Source of the DNA: Planktotalea arctica
GTDB taxonomy: Bacteria; Pseudomonadota; Alphaproteobacteria; Rhodobacterales; Rhodobacteraceae
Reading direction: 5' to 3'
Length of the DNA stretch: 64,000 bases
Assembly: GCF_002105285.1 (NCBI RefSeq)
Contig: NZ_MUHR01000001.1
Coordinates: forward strand, 496,001-560,000
Shown here: positions 1-8,939 of the stretch, in pieces
Position numbering within the stretch: position 1 is the first letter of the stretch
How the letters are laid out: the number at the start of each line of letters is the position of its first letter
Position numbers and translations under genes: made by a program
The notes under the pieces: model-generated
Databases searched by the model: none
The model's input: only the letters and a program-made list of their open reading frames with translations
What the model was told of the DNA's origin: nothing

Positions 1-330
1 GGCACAGGTACGGATAGTCTGCCGCGCCGTTTGCCGCCAGCGGATTACGAGCTTGGGATCATCGCAGGGGACCAATCGCTCAGTCCGTTTTTCTCTGCTT
101 TGATCGATGGGCCGGACGATGGCAAAGTGTCGGTGGCATCGACCAAATTGCAAGGTATGAAAGCGCATATAACGCTGCCTGTGACCCATACGTTCATGAT
201 GAATAATTTTCGTGTGATCGGCGAGACGGTGTTGTTTCTGGAAAACGGTGCCTTTGATCCCGATCTGGATTGGCGCGACGTTGTCGAGACAGTGATAGAC
301 GAGTTGACAAATGACAAACAGCGCCGTTGA
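1..330 (+). CDS. Alpha/beta hydrolase, C-terminal part (5' end outside window)
   Basis: The reading frame is open from base 1 and ends at a TGA at 328-330, so only about the last 109 residues are present. They resemble the C-terminal part of lipase/PGAP1-like alpha/beta hydrolases. The THTFMMNN stretch near residue 65 probably holds the catalytic histidine; the nucleophile lies outside the window. The internal TTG at 31 is not a likely start because the similarity continues through it. The downstream phnM-like gene starts inside this gene with a 20-nt overlap, so the two are probably co-transcribed. The substrate is unknown. Confidence 0.6.
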   Translation, partial: GTGTDSLPRRLPPADYELGIIAGDQSLSPFFSALIDGPDDGKVSVASTKLQGMKAHITLPVTHTFMMNNFRVIGETVLFLENGAFDPDLDWRDVVETVIDELTNDKQRR

Positions 331-1474
331 TCTGAGTTTTGAGGGTGGCGAGGTTTTGCTCGCCGATGGCTCTCTTGGTGATCGCCTGACACTCTCGCAG
401 GGGCGCATCAGTGATGGGGGCGGCACTGGTGCACGGCGCGTAGATGCGCGTGGTTTTCGCTTTTTGCCGGGTATCGTGGATATCCATGGGGACGGGTTCG
501 AGCGGCATCTGGCACCGCGCCGCGGCGCGATGACCGATATGCGCGCGGGCATTGCCTCGGCGGAGGCGGATCTGGCCAGCAACGGGATTACTACCGCCGT
601 GATGGCGCAGTTCTACAGTTGGGAGGGTGGTTTGCGTGCGCCGGAATTTGCGCGCAAATTCCTTGATGCGCTTGACGTGACGCGCGCAGATCAGCTGATC
701 GACATGCGTGCGCAATTACGCGTGGAAACCCATATGATTGACGATTACGCTGATATGCTGGCGCTAATCGAGGCGCATGGCATCGGTTATGTGGTGCTCA
801 ACGATCACATTCCGCATAAACGTCTGGACGAGGGGCGCAAGCCTGCACGCCTGACCGGCACGGCGTTAAAAAGTGGGCGCAGCCCAGAGGCGCATCTCGC
901 ATTGATGCAGGCGCTTCATGCGCGACGCGGCGACGTGCCCTGTGCGCTTGCGGAGTTTGCGCAGCGCTTGATCGAGGCGGGTTGCCTCATCGGCAGCCAC
1001 GATGATCACAGCGCCGTGCAGCGCGCGCAGTTTCGCGCAATGGGCGCACAAATTTCCGAGTTCCCGGAAACGCGAGAGGCGGCAGAGGCTGCGCGCAGCG
1101 GCGGTGGGCATATCATTCTGGGTGCGCCCAATGTGATGCGCGGGGGCAGCCACGCGGGTAATGTTTCGGCGGTGGATCTGATCCGCGAGGGGCTTTGCGA
1201 TGCGCTGGCCTCTGATTATCACTACCCCGCGCTGCGCCAATCTGTCGGCAAGCTGGTGGCTGCGGGCGCATGTGATTTCCCCCGCGCCTGGGCGCTTTTA
1301 TCAAGCGGCCCTGCGGCGATACTAGGCCTGCACGATCGCGGCACACTGAGCGCAGGTTTGCGCGCGGATGTGCTGGTAGAGGACTGCTCTACGGGGCGCA
1401 TTGCTGCGAGTTTTGCATCGGGGCGAGTCACTTATCTTCAGGGCGCGTTCGCTGCGCGAATGCTGAACGGTTAG
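311..1474 (+). CDS. phnM: PhnM-type amidohydrolase (alpha-D-ribose 1-methylphosphonate 5-triphosphate diphosphatase)
   Basis: This 387-residue protein has the length and layout of PhnM, a metal-dependent amidohydrolase. PhnM removes pyrophosphate from the ribosyl triphosphate intermediate of the C-P lyase pathway for phosphonate use. Visible metal-site motifs are HGDGFERH at residues 59-66, ETHMID near 140 and SDYHYP near 300. The ATG at 311 overlaps the upstream hydrolase by 20 nt. The stop meets the stop of the convergent tsaC gene. No other phn gene is nearby, so this copy stands apart from a C-P lyase operon and may act on a different substrate. The family call is firm; the exact reaction is inferred. 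Confidence 0.8.
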   Translation: MTNSAVDLSFEGGEVLLADGSLGDRLTLSQGRISDGGGTGARRVDARGFRFLPGIVDIHGDGFERHLAPRRGAMTDMRAGIASAEADLASNGITTAVMAQFYSWEGGLRAPEFARKFLDALDVTRADQLIDMRAQLRVETHMIDDYADMLALIEAHGIGYVVLNDHIPHKRLDEGRKPARLTGTALKSGRSPEAHLALMQALHARRGDVPCALAEFAQRLIEAGCLIGSHDDHSAVQRAQFRAMGAQISEFPETREAAEAARSGGGHIILGAPNVMRGGSHAGNVSAVDLIREGLCDALASDYHYPALRQSVGKLVAAGACDFPRAWALLSSGPAAILGLHDRGTLSAGLRADVLVEDCSTGRIAASFASGRVTYLQGAFAARMLNG

Positions 1475-2406
1475 CGCGGCGCGGCGGCGCGGCCGAGGCG
1501 ATCGTTGATCGCGGCACCAAGTCCGGTCTGCGGGATCGGGGCAACTGCGATTTGCGCACCGTCCATTGCGTCGAGCAAATGAAGATGCCCGAAAAGATTG
1601 GCCGCCGCTTCGAGCAGATCGGCGCTTTCCGAGAGGTTCAGATCACATTCCATCTGTCCAAAGCCTAGGGTCAGTTCGCCCTCGCGCCAATCCTTTGCAT
1701 CAAGGCGCATGCGCGCGTTTGGCGCATAGTGCGAGGCGAGTTGACCAGGTGCTGAAATCATACTGCTTTCTGGATGAGCGAGCGCAAAGCCCAGCTGCGC
1801 TTCGATCGCTTCGCGCGGCACGCCGCCTGCACGCAAAAGCGTCGGCACCGCACCTGTCAGGCCGATGATCGTCGATTCAAGTCCGACGCCGCAGGCCCCG
1901 CCATCGAGAATTGCGTCTATTCTGCCCTCCAGCCCCGCAAGCACATGCGCCGCCGTTGTCGGGCTGATGCGGCCTGATGGATTGGCGGAGGGTGCTGCAA
2001 TAGGACCGTCGAAAGCGCGCAGCAAATCCTGCGCAAGATCGCCCGCAGGCACACGTATCGCGACACTTTGCAGGCCGGCCGTGACCAAATCGCTCAGGCC
2101 CGCATCTTTGCGCAGGGGCAGGACAAGGGATAAAGGACCGGGCCAGAACGCATCAGCAAGCGCTTGCGCTGCATCGCTCCATTTCCCGAGTGCGCGCGCG
2201 CGCTGGGCATCTGCCACATGCACGATCAGAGGGTTGAAGCTGGGCCTTCCCTTGGCGGCATAAATACGCGCCACCGCGCGCCCGTCGCGGGCATCCGCGC
2301 CAAGGCCATAGACCGTTTCTGTTGGAAAAGCGATCAGCCCTTGTGCGCGCAAAATGGCAGCAGCTCGCGCAATATCGGCGTGGGATGAAGTAAGCCGTTC
2401 CGTCAC
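1471..2406 (-). CDS. tsaC: L-threonylcarbamoyladenylate synthase (Sua5/YrdC)
   Basis: It makes threonylcarbamoyl-AMP from threonine, bicarbonate and ATP, the first step of the t6A37 tRNA modification. The N-terminal YrdC domain (about residues 8-200) contains FPTETVYGLGADA, the KGRP region and APSANPSG. A C-terminal Sua5 domain follows (about 220-311), so this is the long two-domain form. The frame is open for 35 more codons upstream. I chose the GTG at 2406 because homology starts at VTERL and AAAGGA lies about 9 nt before it. It converges on phnM with touching stop codons. Confidence 0.88.
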   Translation of the reverse strand: MTERLTSSHADIARAAAILRAQGLIAFPTETVYGLGADARDGRAVARIYAAKGRPSFNPLIVHVADAQRARALGKWSDAAQALADAFWPGPLSLVLPLRKDAGLSDLVTAGLQSVAIRVPAGDLAQDLLRAFDGPIAAPSANPSGRISPTTAAHVLAGLEGRIDAILDGGACGVGLESTIIGLTGAVPTLLRAGGVPREAIEAQLGFALAHPESSMISAPGQLASHYAPNARMRLDAKDWREGELTLGFGQMECDLNLSESADLLEAAANLFGHLHLLDAMDGAQIAVAPIPQTGLGAAINDRLGRAAAPR

Positions 2407-2571
2407 GTGATGTGATCCTTTGATTGACGCTGCGTTTTCGTTGCGGGGCCTGCACCGCGATTTGTAGAGTGGCCGGAGTTTTGCGCAGGCATACTTGCCT
2501 GTGCGTTCCATGCCAAGCGCCGCGTAACAGCCGATGGCTGTGTGCGCGCCTTAAAAAAGAGAGGCACTTCT

Positions 2572-4293
2572 ATGCCCTACCGCGCCCCGCTTGCCGATTT
2601 TCAGTTTTTATTTGATCACGTGGTCGATTTTGCGTCGATCGCAGGGCAAGACCGCTTTGCGGATGCCAGCGATGATGTGGTCACCGCGATCCTGAGCGAA
2701 GCGGCAAATCTGAGCGAAGAGGTTCTTGTACCGCTCAATCGCGTCAGTGACACGGCACCCGCGCGTTTGGAAAACGGAGTTGTGCGTACGCCTCCTGGCT
2801 TTATCGAGGGCTACCGCGCGATCGCTGATGGCGGCTGGGTTGGCATTTCCGCAGATCCGGAGCACGGCGGCATGGGTCTCCCCATGAGCATAACGACGGT
2901 TGTGAACGAAATGATGGCGGGTGCGTGCCTGTCGCTACAACTTGCACCGATGATGACACAAGGGCAGATCGAAGCGCTTGAATGTCACGGGTCTGATGCG
3001 CTCAAGGCAGTGTATTTGCCCAAGCTGATTTCGGGTGAATGGACTGGCACGATGAACCTGACAGAAGGGCATGCGGGCAGCGACGTGGGGGCATTGAGCA
3101 GCAAGGCTGTGCCAAATGATGACGGCAGTTACAGCGTGACGGGTCAGAAGATTTACATCACTTGGGGTGATCATGACGTGGCCGCGAACGTGTGCCATTT
3201 GGTGTTGGCACGTTTGCCGGGCAGCGTGGCAGGGACCAAGGGGATCAGCCTGTTCCTGGTGCCCAAGTACCTGCCCGACAGCGCTGGTAACCCCGGTGTT
3301 GCTAACACGCTCAAAGTGGTCAGTCTCGAGCATAAGCTGGGAATCCACGGCAGCCCGACAGCGGTGATGCAATACGACGGTGCGCAGGGATGGCTGGTGG
3401 GGCACGAAGGCGGCGGAATGCGCGCCATGTTCACCATGATGAACAACGCACGCCTTGGCGTCGGCGTACAAGGGGTTGGCGTGGCCGAAGCGGCTATGCA
3501 AAAAGCGCTGGAATACGCGCGCGAGCGCAAGCAAGGACGCAGCCCGATCGAGGGGGGCAGCGGCACGATTATGGATCATGCCGACGTGCGACGCATGCTG
3601 AGTGTGATGAAGGCTGATGTCTTTGCCGCGCGCGCAATCGCGCTGATGTGCGCCGCCGCGATCGATATGGAAACCGCGACGGGACAAGCGGAGTGGGCGA
3701 CACGCGCCGCTGTTCTGACTCCGATTGCCAAGGTCTTTGGCACGGCCACGGGCATGCGCGTTGCAGAAATGGGCGTGCAGGTGCATGGCGGCATGGGTTT
3801 CATTGAAGAAACCGGGGCTGCGCAGTTCAGCCGCGACGTACGCATCACGGCGATCTATGAGGGTACCAATGGCATTCAGGCCATGGACCTTGTCGCACGC
3901 AAATTGATGGACGGCGGTGAGGGCGCTTTTGCGCTGCTCGACGAGATCGAGAGCTTTACCGAAAGCGCACGCGAGATTTGCCCGACGCTGGCGGAGCCGC
4001 TTTGGAACGCCACGGAAAGTCTGCGCGAGTGTACCGAGTGGATGCTGGCGCAAGAGAACTTGAATACGCGGTTCGCGGGCGCAGCACCTTTCCTGATGGC
4101 CTTCGCGCGTGTGCTTGGCGGCTTTGCCCATCTCAAGGCGGCCATGGCCGAGCAAGGTAAGGGTGCGCGCACGAAACTGGCGAAGATCTACATGACGCGG
4201 TTGTTGCCCGAGCACTTGGGCCTGTTGCTCGAGGCACAGGTTGGCGAGAGTGATCTTTATGCGCTGAGTGTTGATGAACTGGCGAGCGTGTGA
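2572..4293 (+). CDS. Acyl-CoA dehydrogenase, long DmdC-like type
   Basis: This 573-residue flavoprotein has the three-part acyl-CoA dehydrogenase core plus the extra C-terminal domain of the long family that includes DmdC and related FadE enzymes. It would oxidise an acyl-CoA to the 2-enoyl-CoA and pass electrons to ETF. The catalytic glutamate is probably E430 in AIYEGTNGIQ, and MNLTEGHAGSDVG is the FAD/substrate loop. I chose the ATG at 2572 because AAAGAGAGG sits just upstream; an ATG at 2542 lacks this. The stop overlaps the GTG of the next gene (GTGA), implying coupled translation. The sequence does not tell a fatty-acid role from a DMSP-linked one. Confidence 0.85.
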   Translation: MPYRAPLADFQFLFDHVVDFASIAGQDRFADASDDVVTAILSEAANLSEEVLVPLNRVSDTAPARLENGVVRTPPGFIEGYRAIADGGWVGISADPEHGGMGLPMSITTVVNEMMAGACLSLQLAPMMTQGQIEALECHGSDALKAVYLPKLISGEWTGTMNLTEGHAGSDVGALSSKAVPNDDGSYSVTGQKIYITWGDHDVAANVCHLVLARLPGSVAGTKGISLFLVPKYLPDSAGNPGVANTLKVVSLEHKLGIHGSPTAVMQYDGAQGWLVGHEGGGMRAMFTMMNNARLGVGVQGVGVAEAAMQKALEYARERKQGRSPIEGGSGTIMDHADVRRMLSVMKADVFAARAIALMCAAAIDMETATGQAEWATRAAVLTPIAKVFGTATGMRVAEMGVQVHGGMGFIEETGAAQFSRDVRITAIYEGTNGIQAMDLVARKLMDGGEGAFALLDEIESFTESAREICPTLAEPLWNATESLRECTEWMLAQENLNTRFAGAAPFLMAFARVLGGFAHLKAAMAEQGKGARTKLAKIYMTRLLPEHLGLLLEAQVGESDLYALSVDELASV

Positions 4294-5333
4294 AGGATTT
4301 GGGGGGCACGATCCGCTATCCTTGGGAGCAACCTCCCGAGGGGGCGGGTGCAATAGAAGTTGCGCCAGGTGTGCTTTGGATGCGCCTGCCTTTGCCGATG
4401 AAACTGGATCACGTGAACGTCTATGCGCTGGACGAGGGCGAGAGCTGGACAATTATCGACACAGGTTTCGCCAGCCGTAAATCTCGCGCGATCTGGGCGG
4501 ATATTCTGGCCGGTCCTTTGGGCGGCAAACCGGTCTCACGGGTGTTGGTGACGCATCATCACCCCGATCATATCGGCCTCGCCGGCTGGTTCCAGAGCGA
4601 GCACGGCGCAGAACTTTGGACGACGCGCACAGCTTGGCTCATGGGGCGCATGTTGCAACTGGACGAGCAGGCGATGCCGACCCACGAGACGCTGGAATTC
4701 TGGCGCAGCGCGGGCATGGCGGATGATGTTCTGGCAGAGCGCGCGGCTGAGCGGCCGTTCAATTTCTCTGATGTGGTTGCGCCTTTGCCGCTGGGATACC
4801 GGCGCATCAAGCAGGGCGATACGATCCGCGCGGGCGGGCGGACCTGGGATGTGCATATGGGCAATGGCCACGCGCCCGAGCACGCAACGCTGTGGTCGCG
4901 CGATGACAATCTGGTGATCGCGGGGGATCAAATTCTGCCCTCGATCAGCTCTAACATCGGGGTCTACGCGACCGAGCCGGATGCGGATCCTGTTGGCGAC
5001 TGGCTTGAGGCATGCGAGCGGTTAAACATGCTGGCGCGCGCCGATCACCTTGTTTTGGGGGGGCACAAGCTGCCGTTCACCGGCCTGCCCGCGCGCATGC
5101 GCCAGTTGATCGACAATCACCACGGCGCTTTGAAACGCCTTGAGGCGCATCTGGAAACGCCTTCAACGGCGGGTGAATGTTTCGCGCCGCTGTTCAAGCG
5201 CAAGATCGGCCCTGCGGAATACGGGCTCGCGCTGGTTGAATCTATCGCACATGTGCAGCACCTTTGGATCGAGGGCCGCGTTGCGCGTGAAAAACGCGCG
5301 GACGGGGCTTGGGTCTATCGCCGCATCGCTTAG
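4290..5333 (+). CDS. Metallo-beta-lactamase-fold hydrolase
   Basis: This 347-residue MBL-fold hydrolase has the HHHPDH zinc motif at residues 89-94 (VTHHHPDHIGLAGW). The second histidine ligand lies in GHAPEH and the aspartate in IAGDQILP. The C-terminal helical extension resembles the MBL proteins annotated as glyoxalase II-like or thioesterase-like in Rhodobacterales. The start is a GTG sharing GTGA with the acyl-CoA dehydrogenase stop, so the two are made together. A role in hydrolysing a thioester in the same pathway is an inference. Specificity cannot be read from the sequence. Confidence 0.8.
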   Translation: MKDLGGTIRYPWEQPPEGAGAIEVAPGVLWMRLPLPMKLDHVNVYALDEGESWTIIDTGFASRKSRAIWADILAGPLGGKPVSRVLVTHHHPDHIGLAGWFQSEHGAELWTTRTAWLMGRMLQLDEQAMPTHETLEFWRSAGMADDVLAERAAERPFNFSDVVAPLPLGYRRIKQGDTIRAGGRTWDVHMGNGHAPEHATLWSRDDNLVIAGDQILPSISSNIGVYATEPDADPVGDWLEACERLNMLARADHLVLGGHKLPFTGLPARMRQLIDNHHGALKRLEAHLETPSTAGECFAPLFKRKIGPAEYGLALVESIAHVQHLWIEGRVAREKRADGAWVYRRIA

Positions 5334-5361
5334 GGGCGCGGCCTTGCAGGAGAGAGCTAAA

Positions 5362-5805
5362 ATGGGCGATCAGATTATGACTTCGGCAGAGGCGGCGGAG
5401 GCCGACGCGCTGCCGCGGCGCTTTGAAGCGCATACCGAAGACGGCAAGTGCCGCGACGAGCGCACGGAAGGCTTGGGCAGCAAGCCGGCCAAGGCGAAAA
5501 GCCCGGCAGAATGGGCCTATGAGCGGTTGATCTTGTATATCCAGAATTTTGAGGAGCAGCTCGATAACGAACATGAGGTCGCTATGGGGTTTACCGGCGG
5601 TGACGCCGGCGTGCTCAAGATCGAGGGAATGGGGTATTTTGACCCCGATATCGTAACCTTCTACGGCTCTGATGCGGCGGCCGGTAAAACGCAGCTTGTG
5701 CAGCATGTAAGCCAGTTGAACGTCATGCTGCGCGCACTGCCCAAAGAGATCGAAACGGAAGAGCCCAATCGCATCGGTTTCAAACTTGCGCGTGATTTGA
5801 CATGA
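5362..5805 (+). CDS. DUF6173 family protein
   Basis: A 147-residue soluble protein with no signal peptide or membrane segment. The N-terminal 45 residues are polar and probably disordered. The rest, from about SPAEWAYERL, matches the small DUF6173 family as I remember it from Rhodobacterales. The function is unknown. I chose the ATG at 5362 because AGGAGAG precedes it by about 7 nt; the open frame extends much further upstream inside the MBL gene and is spurious there. It follows the MBL gene by 28 nt and may share its transcript. Confidence 0.7.
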   Translation: MGDQIMTSAEAAEADALPRRFEAHTEDGKCRDERTEGLGSKPAKAKSPAEWAYERLILYIQNFEEQLDNEHEVAMGFTGGDAGVLKIEGMGYFDPDIVTFYGSDAAAGKTQLVQHVSQLNVMLRALPKEIETEEPNRIGFKLARDLT

Positions 5806-5911
5806 ATTAAGCTGGTATAGCAGGGGTGCGCGCTCAGGTCATAGGTGACAGCGCATCTGGAATCGGCTAACCAGCGCCAAGTTTAACAACGTCTCATCGA
5901 GGAGAAGATAA

Positions 5912-6046
5912 ATGGCTGAGCATAAGCACGGTGAAATGGATACATCCGTTCAGGAAAAGACCTTCGAAGGTTTTATTAAATATACCACTTGGGGCGCAGC
6001 CGTTGCGATTGGCATTCTTTTGTTTGCAGCGCTGGTAAACGGCTAA
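5912..6046 (+). CDS. aa3-type cytochrome c oxidase subunit IV
   Basis: A 44-residue peptide, MAEHKHGEMDTSVQEKTFEG followed by one membrane helix (about residues 24-42). This matches the tiny subunit IV of alphaproteobacterial aa3-type cytochrome c oxidase, which packs against the catalytic core; its role is structural and poorly known. The start is well supported: GAGGAGAAG lies just before the ATG. It stands apart from the other oxidase genes, which is usual in this group. Confidence 0.85.
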   Translation: MAEHKHGEMDTSVQEKTFEGFIKYTTWGAAVAIGILLFAALVNG

Positions 6047-6103
6047 AATTTTTGGGCGCGTGGCGGAACTTCTGCGCGCGCCTTGTTGCCGGGGGCGATC
6101 TTG

Positions 6104-6718
6104 ATGCGCAAATTAATTCTGTGTCTGCTTTTGCCTTTGGTCCTGATGGGGTGCGGTGCGAAATCCGAATGGGCCTCTGACGAAATCGTCACGCGCATGG
6201 CGTATCGTGAACCCGGCCCTGCGACATTGACATTGGTGACGATGATCAACAATCGCTCTGGTGGCGGGGCGCATACGGCGCTGGTCATCAATGCCTCGCA
6301 ACGGGTGATTTGGGATCCAGCCGGTTCGTTCGAGCATCCGCGCATTCCAGAGCGCAACGATGTGATTTATGGCGTGAATCCAGAGGTTTATAACGTCTAC
6401 AAAAGTGCCCATGCGCGCGAAACGTTTCATGTGGTTCTGCAAGAAGTAGCGGTCTCACCCGAAGTCGCGGAAAAAGCCTTTGCCTTGGCGCGCCAGATGG
6501 GCCCGGTCGGACAGGCGCAATGTTCTGCATCTACGGCGAGCCTTTTGTCGCAGTTGCCGGGCTTCGAGACTATTGGCAGCCATTTTTTTCCGAAAAAGTT
6601 GATGGATGCCTTTGCGCGTTATCCCGGTGTGACGACGGATAAGCTTTTTGAAAATGATGCCGGAGATAAGGCAACAGCATTCAGCAACGCCGAAGCCTAC
6701 CAGCCACAAACGTTCTGA
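6104..6718 (+). CDS. Predicted outer-membrane lipoprotein, function unknown
   Basis: A 204-residue protein with a clear lipoprotein signal: MRKLILCLLLPLVLMGC, lipobox LMGC with the modified cysteine at residue 17. The mature part contains GGAHTALVIN, QCSAST and LPGFETIGSHFFPKKL. The cysteine (QCSAS) and histidine (GGAHTAL) could fit an NlpC/P60-like or LRAT-like cysteine hydrolase fold, but this is only a resemblance. A TTG at 6083 is an alternative start; the ATG at 6104 is preferred because it gives a normal lipoprotein signal. Confidence 0.7.
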   Translation: MRKLILCLLLPLVLMGCGAKSEWASDEIVTRMAYREPGPATLTLVTMINNRSGGGAHTALVINASQRVIWDPAGSFEHPRIPERNDVIYGVNPEVYNVYKSAHARETFHVVLQEVAVSPEVAEKAFALARQMGPVGQAQCSASTASLLSQLPGFETIGSHFFPKKLMDAFARYPGVTTDKLFENDAGDKATAFSNAEAYQPQTF

Positions 6719-6725
6719 GCGGGCG

Positions 6726-6789
6726 AAAACTTTTTCAAAAAGTTTTGGAAATTCCTGTGAAAGGAATTTTATTTCGGCCCTGGCGGGCC
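6726..6789. terminator. Three consecutive hairpins between convergent genes
   Basis: The 96-nt gap between the lipoprotein gene and the convergent transglycosylase gene holds three inverted repeats: AAAACTTTT/AAAAGTTTT at 6726-6746, AAATTCC/GGAATTT at 6749-6769, and GGCCC/GGGCC at 6776-6789. The first two are flanked by A/T runs on both strands. A bidirectional terminator is the simplest reading. Confidence 0.55.
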
Positions 6790-6814
6790 GAGAGTTTAAT
6801 TGGCAAGATGAAGC

Positions 6815-7990
6815 TCAGAGCTTGCTTAGCAATGCAGGCGTGGGCCAGGCATCGGCAGGCATGCCCAGTTTTTGTTGAATATCCTGCACTGCAGCGCGGG
6901 TGTTTGCGCCAAGGATGCCATCCACTTTTCCCACATTATAACCAAGCGCCGCAAGTTTTCTTTGCAGGCTTTTCATTTGCCCATCGCTCAGTCCGGTGTC
7001 TGGATTGCCTGCGTTGTAGACTGCAGCCCCTTCCAGCCGGTTGGCAAAGTAGGCTGCGGTGAGCACATAGGTAAAGCTCTGGTTCCATTCGAAATAAACG
7101 CGGAAATTGGGATAGGCGATGAAGGCGGGGCCTTTGCGCCCTTGAGGTAGAATGATCGAAGCGGGCAGGCCGCCTGTAAGAGAGCCTTCACGTGCACGCA
7201 CGCCCAACGATTGCCAATCCGCGCTTGTGGCAGAGTGGTTCAAGCCTGTTTTGGCCCAATCGAAATCGGAGGGGAGCGTCACCTCTTGCAGCCAAGGCTC
7301 GTCTTTGCGCCAGCCGAGGGCGTTTAGCATTTTGCCGCCCGACATCAGCGCATCAGGGGCGGAGGTTTTCAGATACACATGCCCATCGCCATCCCCGTCC
7401 ACACCGTTTTCTAAGATGTCAGCGGGCAGCATTTGCACCATGCCGATTTCACCGGCCCAAGCGCCCGTTGTACGCGCAGGGTCAAAATCTCCGTGCTCGA
7501 ACAATTCCAAGGCTGCGAAGATTTGTGGGCGGAACAGGTCGGGGCGGCGGCAGTCATGGGCGAGCGTGATCAACGCGTTGGCGGTGTTGAAATCACCCTG
7601 CACCGCGCCGTAATCGGTTTCGAACGCCCAAAAGGCCAGAAGGACGCCGCGCGAAATACCGTATTCCCGTTCGATTCGATCAAAGATCGCATCATAGGTT
7701 TTGGCCATGGAGCGGCCTTTGTTGATCCTGCCCTGGCTGATCAAGCGGCGTGAGAAATCGATGAAGGGCAGTTGAAACACGCCCTGCGAGCGGTCTGCCT
7801 TGAGCACGCCCGCGTCTTGGCGCGCCGAGGCGAAGAAGCGATCGACATTGGTAGGGGCATGGCCGCGCCGCACCGCTTCCTTTTTCAATTCCGAGACGAA
7901 GCTGGAAAAAGATCCGCCGCATTGTTGCGCGTATGCAGGAGCCGAAATGAGCATGGCAGCGAGCGCGAGAGCGCTGAGACGAGAGGGCAT
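6815..7990 (-). CDS. Lytic murein transglycosylase, MltB/GH103 family
   Basis: A 391-residue periplasmic enzyme that cleaves peptidoglycan glycan strands to give 1,6-anhydromuramyl ends. It has a Sec signal peptide (MPSRLSALALAAMLISAPAY), the MltB/Slt_2 catalytic domain with AFWAFETDYGAVQGDFNT containing the likely catalytic glutamate, and EIGMVQMLP. A C-terminal peptidoglycan-binding domain follows (about residues 330-391, with LQRKLAALGY). I chose the ATG at 7990, not 8014, because it starts the signal peptide and has AAGGA about 10 nt before it. Confidence 0.88.
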   Translation of the reverse strand: MPSRLSALALAAMLISAPAYAQQCGGSFSSFVSELKKEAVRRGHAPTNVDRFFASARQDAGVLKADRSQGVFQLPFIDFSRRLISQGRINKGRSMAKTYDAIFDRIEREYGISRGVLLAFWAFETDYGAVQGDFNTANALITLAHDCRRPDLFRPQIFAALELFEHGDFDPARTTGAWAGEIGMVQMLPADILENGVDGDGDGHVYLKTSAPDALMSGGKMLNALGWRKDEPWLQEVTLPSDFDWAKTGLNHSATSADWQSLGVRAREGSLTGGLPASIILPQGRKGPAFIAYPNFRVYFEWNQSFTYVLTAAYFANRLEGAAVYNAGNPDTGLSDGQMKSLQRKLAALGYNVGKVDGILGANTRAAVQDIQQKLGMPADAWPTPALLSKL

Positions 7991-8024
7991 AATGGCTAAA
8001 TCCTTGAGAAACATTAACCGAAGT

Positions 8025-8939
8025 CTAGAAACCCGAGAGTGTCAGCGCAAACACCAATGCTGCAAAAACGCCCCATGTGACCCAGAGCGCACGGACCGCG
8101 TCCTCGATCGCGCTTGCGCCGATGGATTTGCGTCCATTTACGTTGACGAATGCGAAGTCGCGCATCGCACCATCATAGCTGCGCGGACCTGACAGGGCGA
8201 GCCCGAGCGCGCGGGCCATGGCCGCTTCTGGCCAACCTGCGTTTGGGGATCGATGCTGGCGTGCTTCGCGCGCTATTTCACCAAGACGCCCAAACAGGCC
8301 GTAGGGCAGAGCAATGAGCAGCATGCTGAAGCGCGCAGGCACGAGATTGATCAGATCATCGAAACGCGCAGCCGCCCAGCCGAAATCTTGGTGGCGTGGA
8401 GTGCGATAACCGATCATGCTATCCGCAGTATTGGTGATTTTGTAGAGCAAAAGCCCTGGCAGTCCGGCGACGAGAAACCAGAGCGCAGGAGCGATGACGC
8501 CATCGGAGAAATTCTCCGCCGCACTTTCGATGGCGCTGCGCGCAATTGCAGGATCGTCCATATCGGCGGTATCGCGCCCAACAATCATTGCGACGGCGGT
8601 GCGGCCGTCACCTGTTGATTTACGCAAAGCGGCTGCGACGGCGGCGACGTGCTCTGCAAGGGATTTCTGTGCGATCAGAATAGCGGCGATTATGATTTCG
8701 ACGACAGGGCCGAGCGTCGCGAGCAACAGCCCGAGCAGGATTGCGAAGAGTGCGAGTGCGGTCATGACCAACGCGCCTTTGACGCGCCTGAATTGCCCCG
8801 CGTTGAAGGTGCGATCGGCCCAGCCGATTAGCTTGCCCATAAGCACCGCAGGATGGGGCACGCGCGACCAGAGCCAGCGCGGTTCACCCATGAGGGCATC
8901 AAGCGCAAGTGCGCAGAGCAACATGCTCGCGCTGCTCAT
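8025..8939 (-). CDS. cobD: Adenosylcobinamide-phosphate synthase
   Basis: A 304-residue membrane protein of the CobD/CbiB family that joins the aminopropanol phosphate arm to adenosylcobyric acid. Family features are the N-terminal LDALMGEP and [11 protein letters not shown], several hydrophobic helices, and [19 protein letters not shown] in the middle. The ATG overlaps the cobC stop as ATGA, so translation is coupled. It is the last gene of the leftward DUF1636-cobC-cobD operon. Confidence 0.93.
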   Translation of the reverse strand: MSSASMLLCALALDALMGEPRWLWSRVPHPAVLMGKLIGWADRTFNAGQFRRVKGALVMTALALFAILLGLLLATLGPVVEIIIAAILIAQKSLAEHVAAVAAALRKSTGDGRTAVAMIVGRDTADMDDPAIARSAIESAAENFSDGVIAPALWFLVAGLPGLLLYKITNTADSMIGYRTPRHQDFGWAAARFDDLINLVPARFSMLLIALPYGLFGRLGEIAREARQHRSPNAGWPEAAMARALGLALSGPRSYDGAMRDFAFVNVNGRKSIGASAIEDAVRALWVTWGVFAALVFALTLSGF

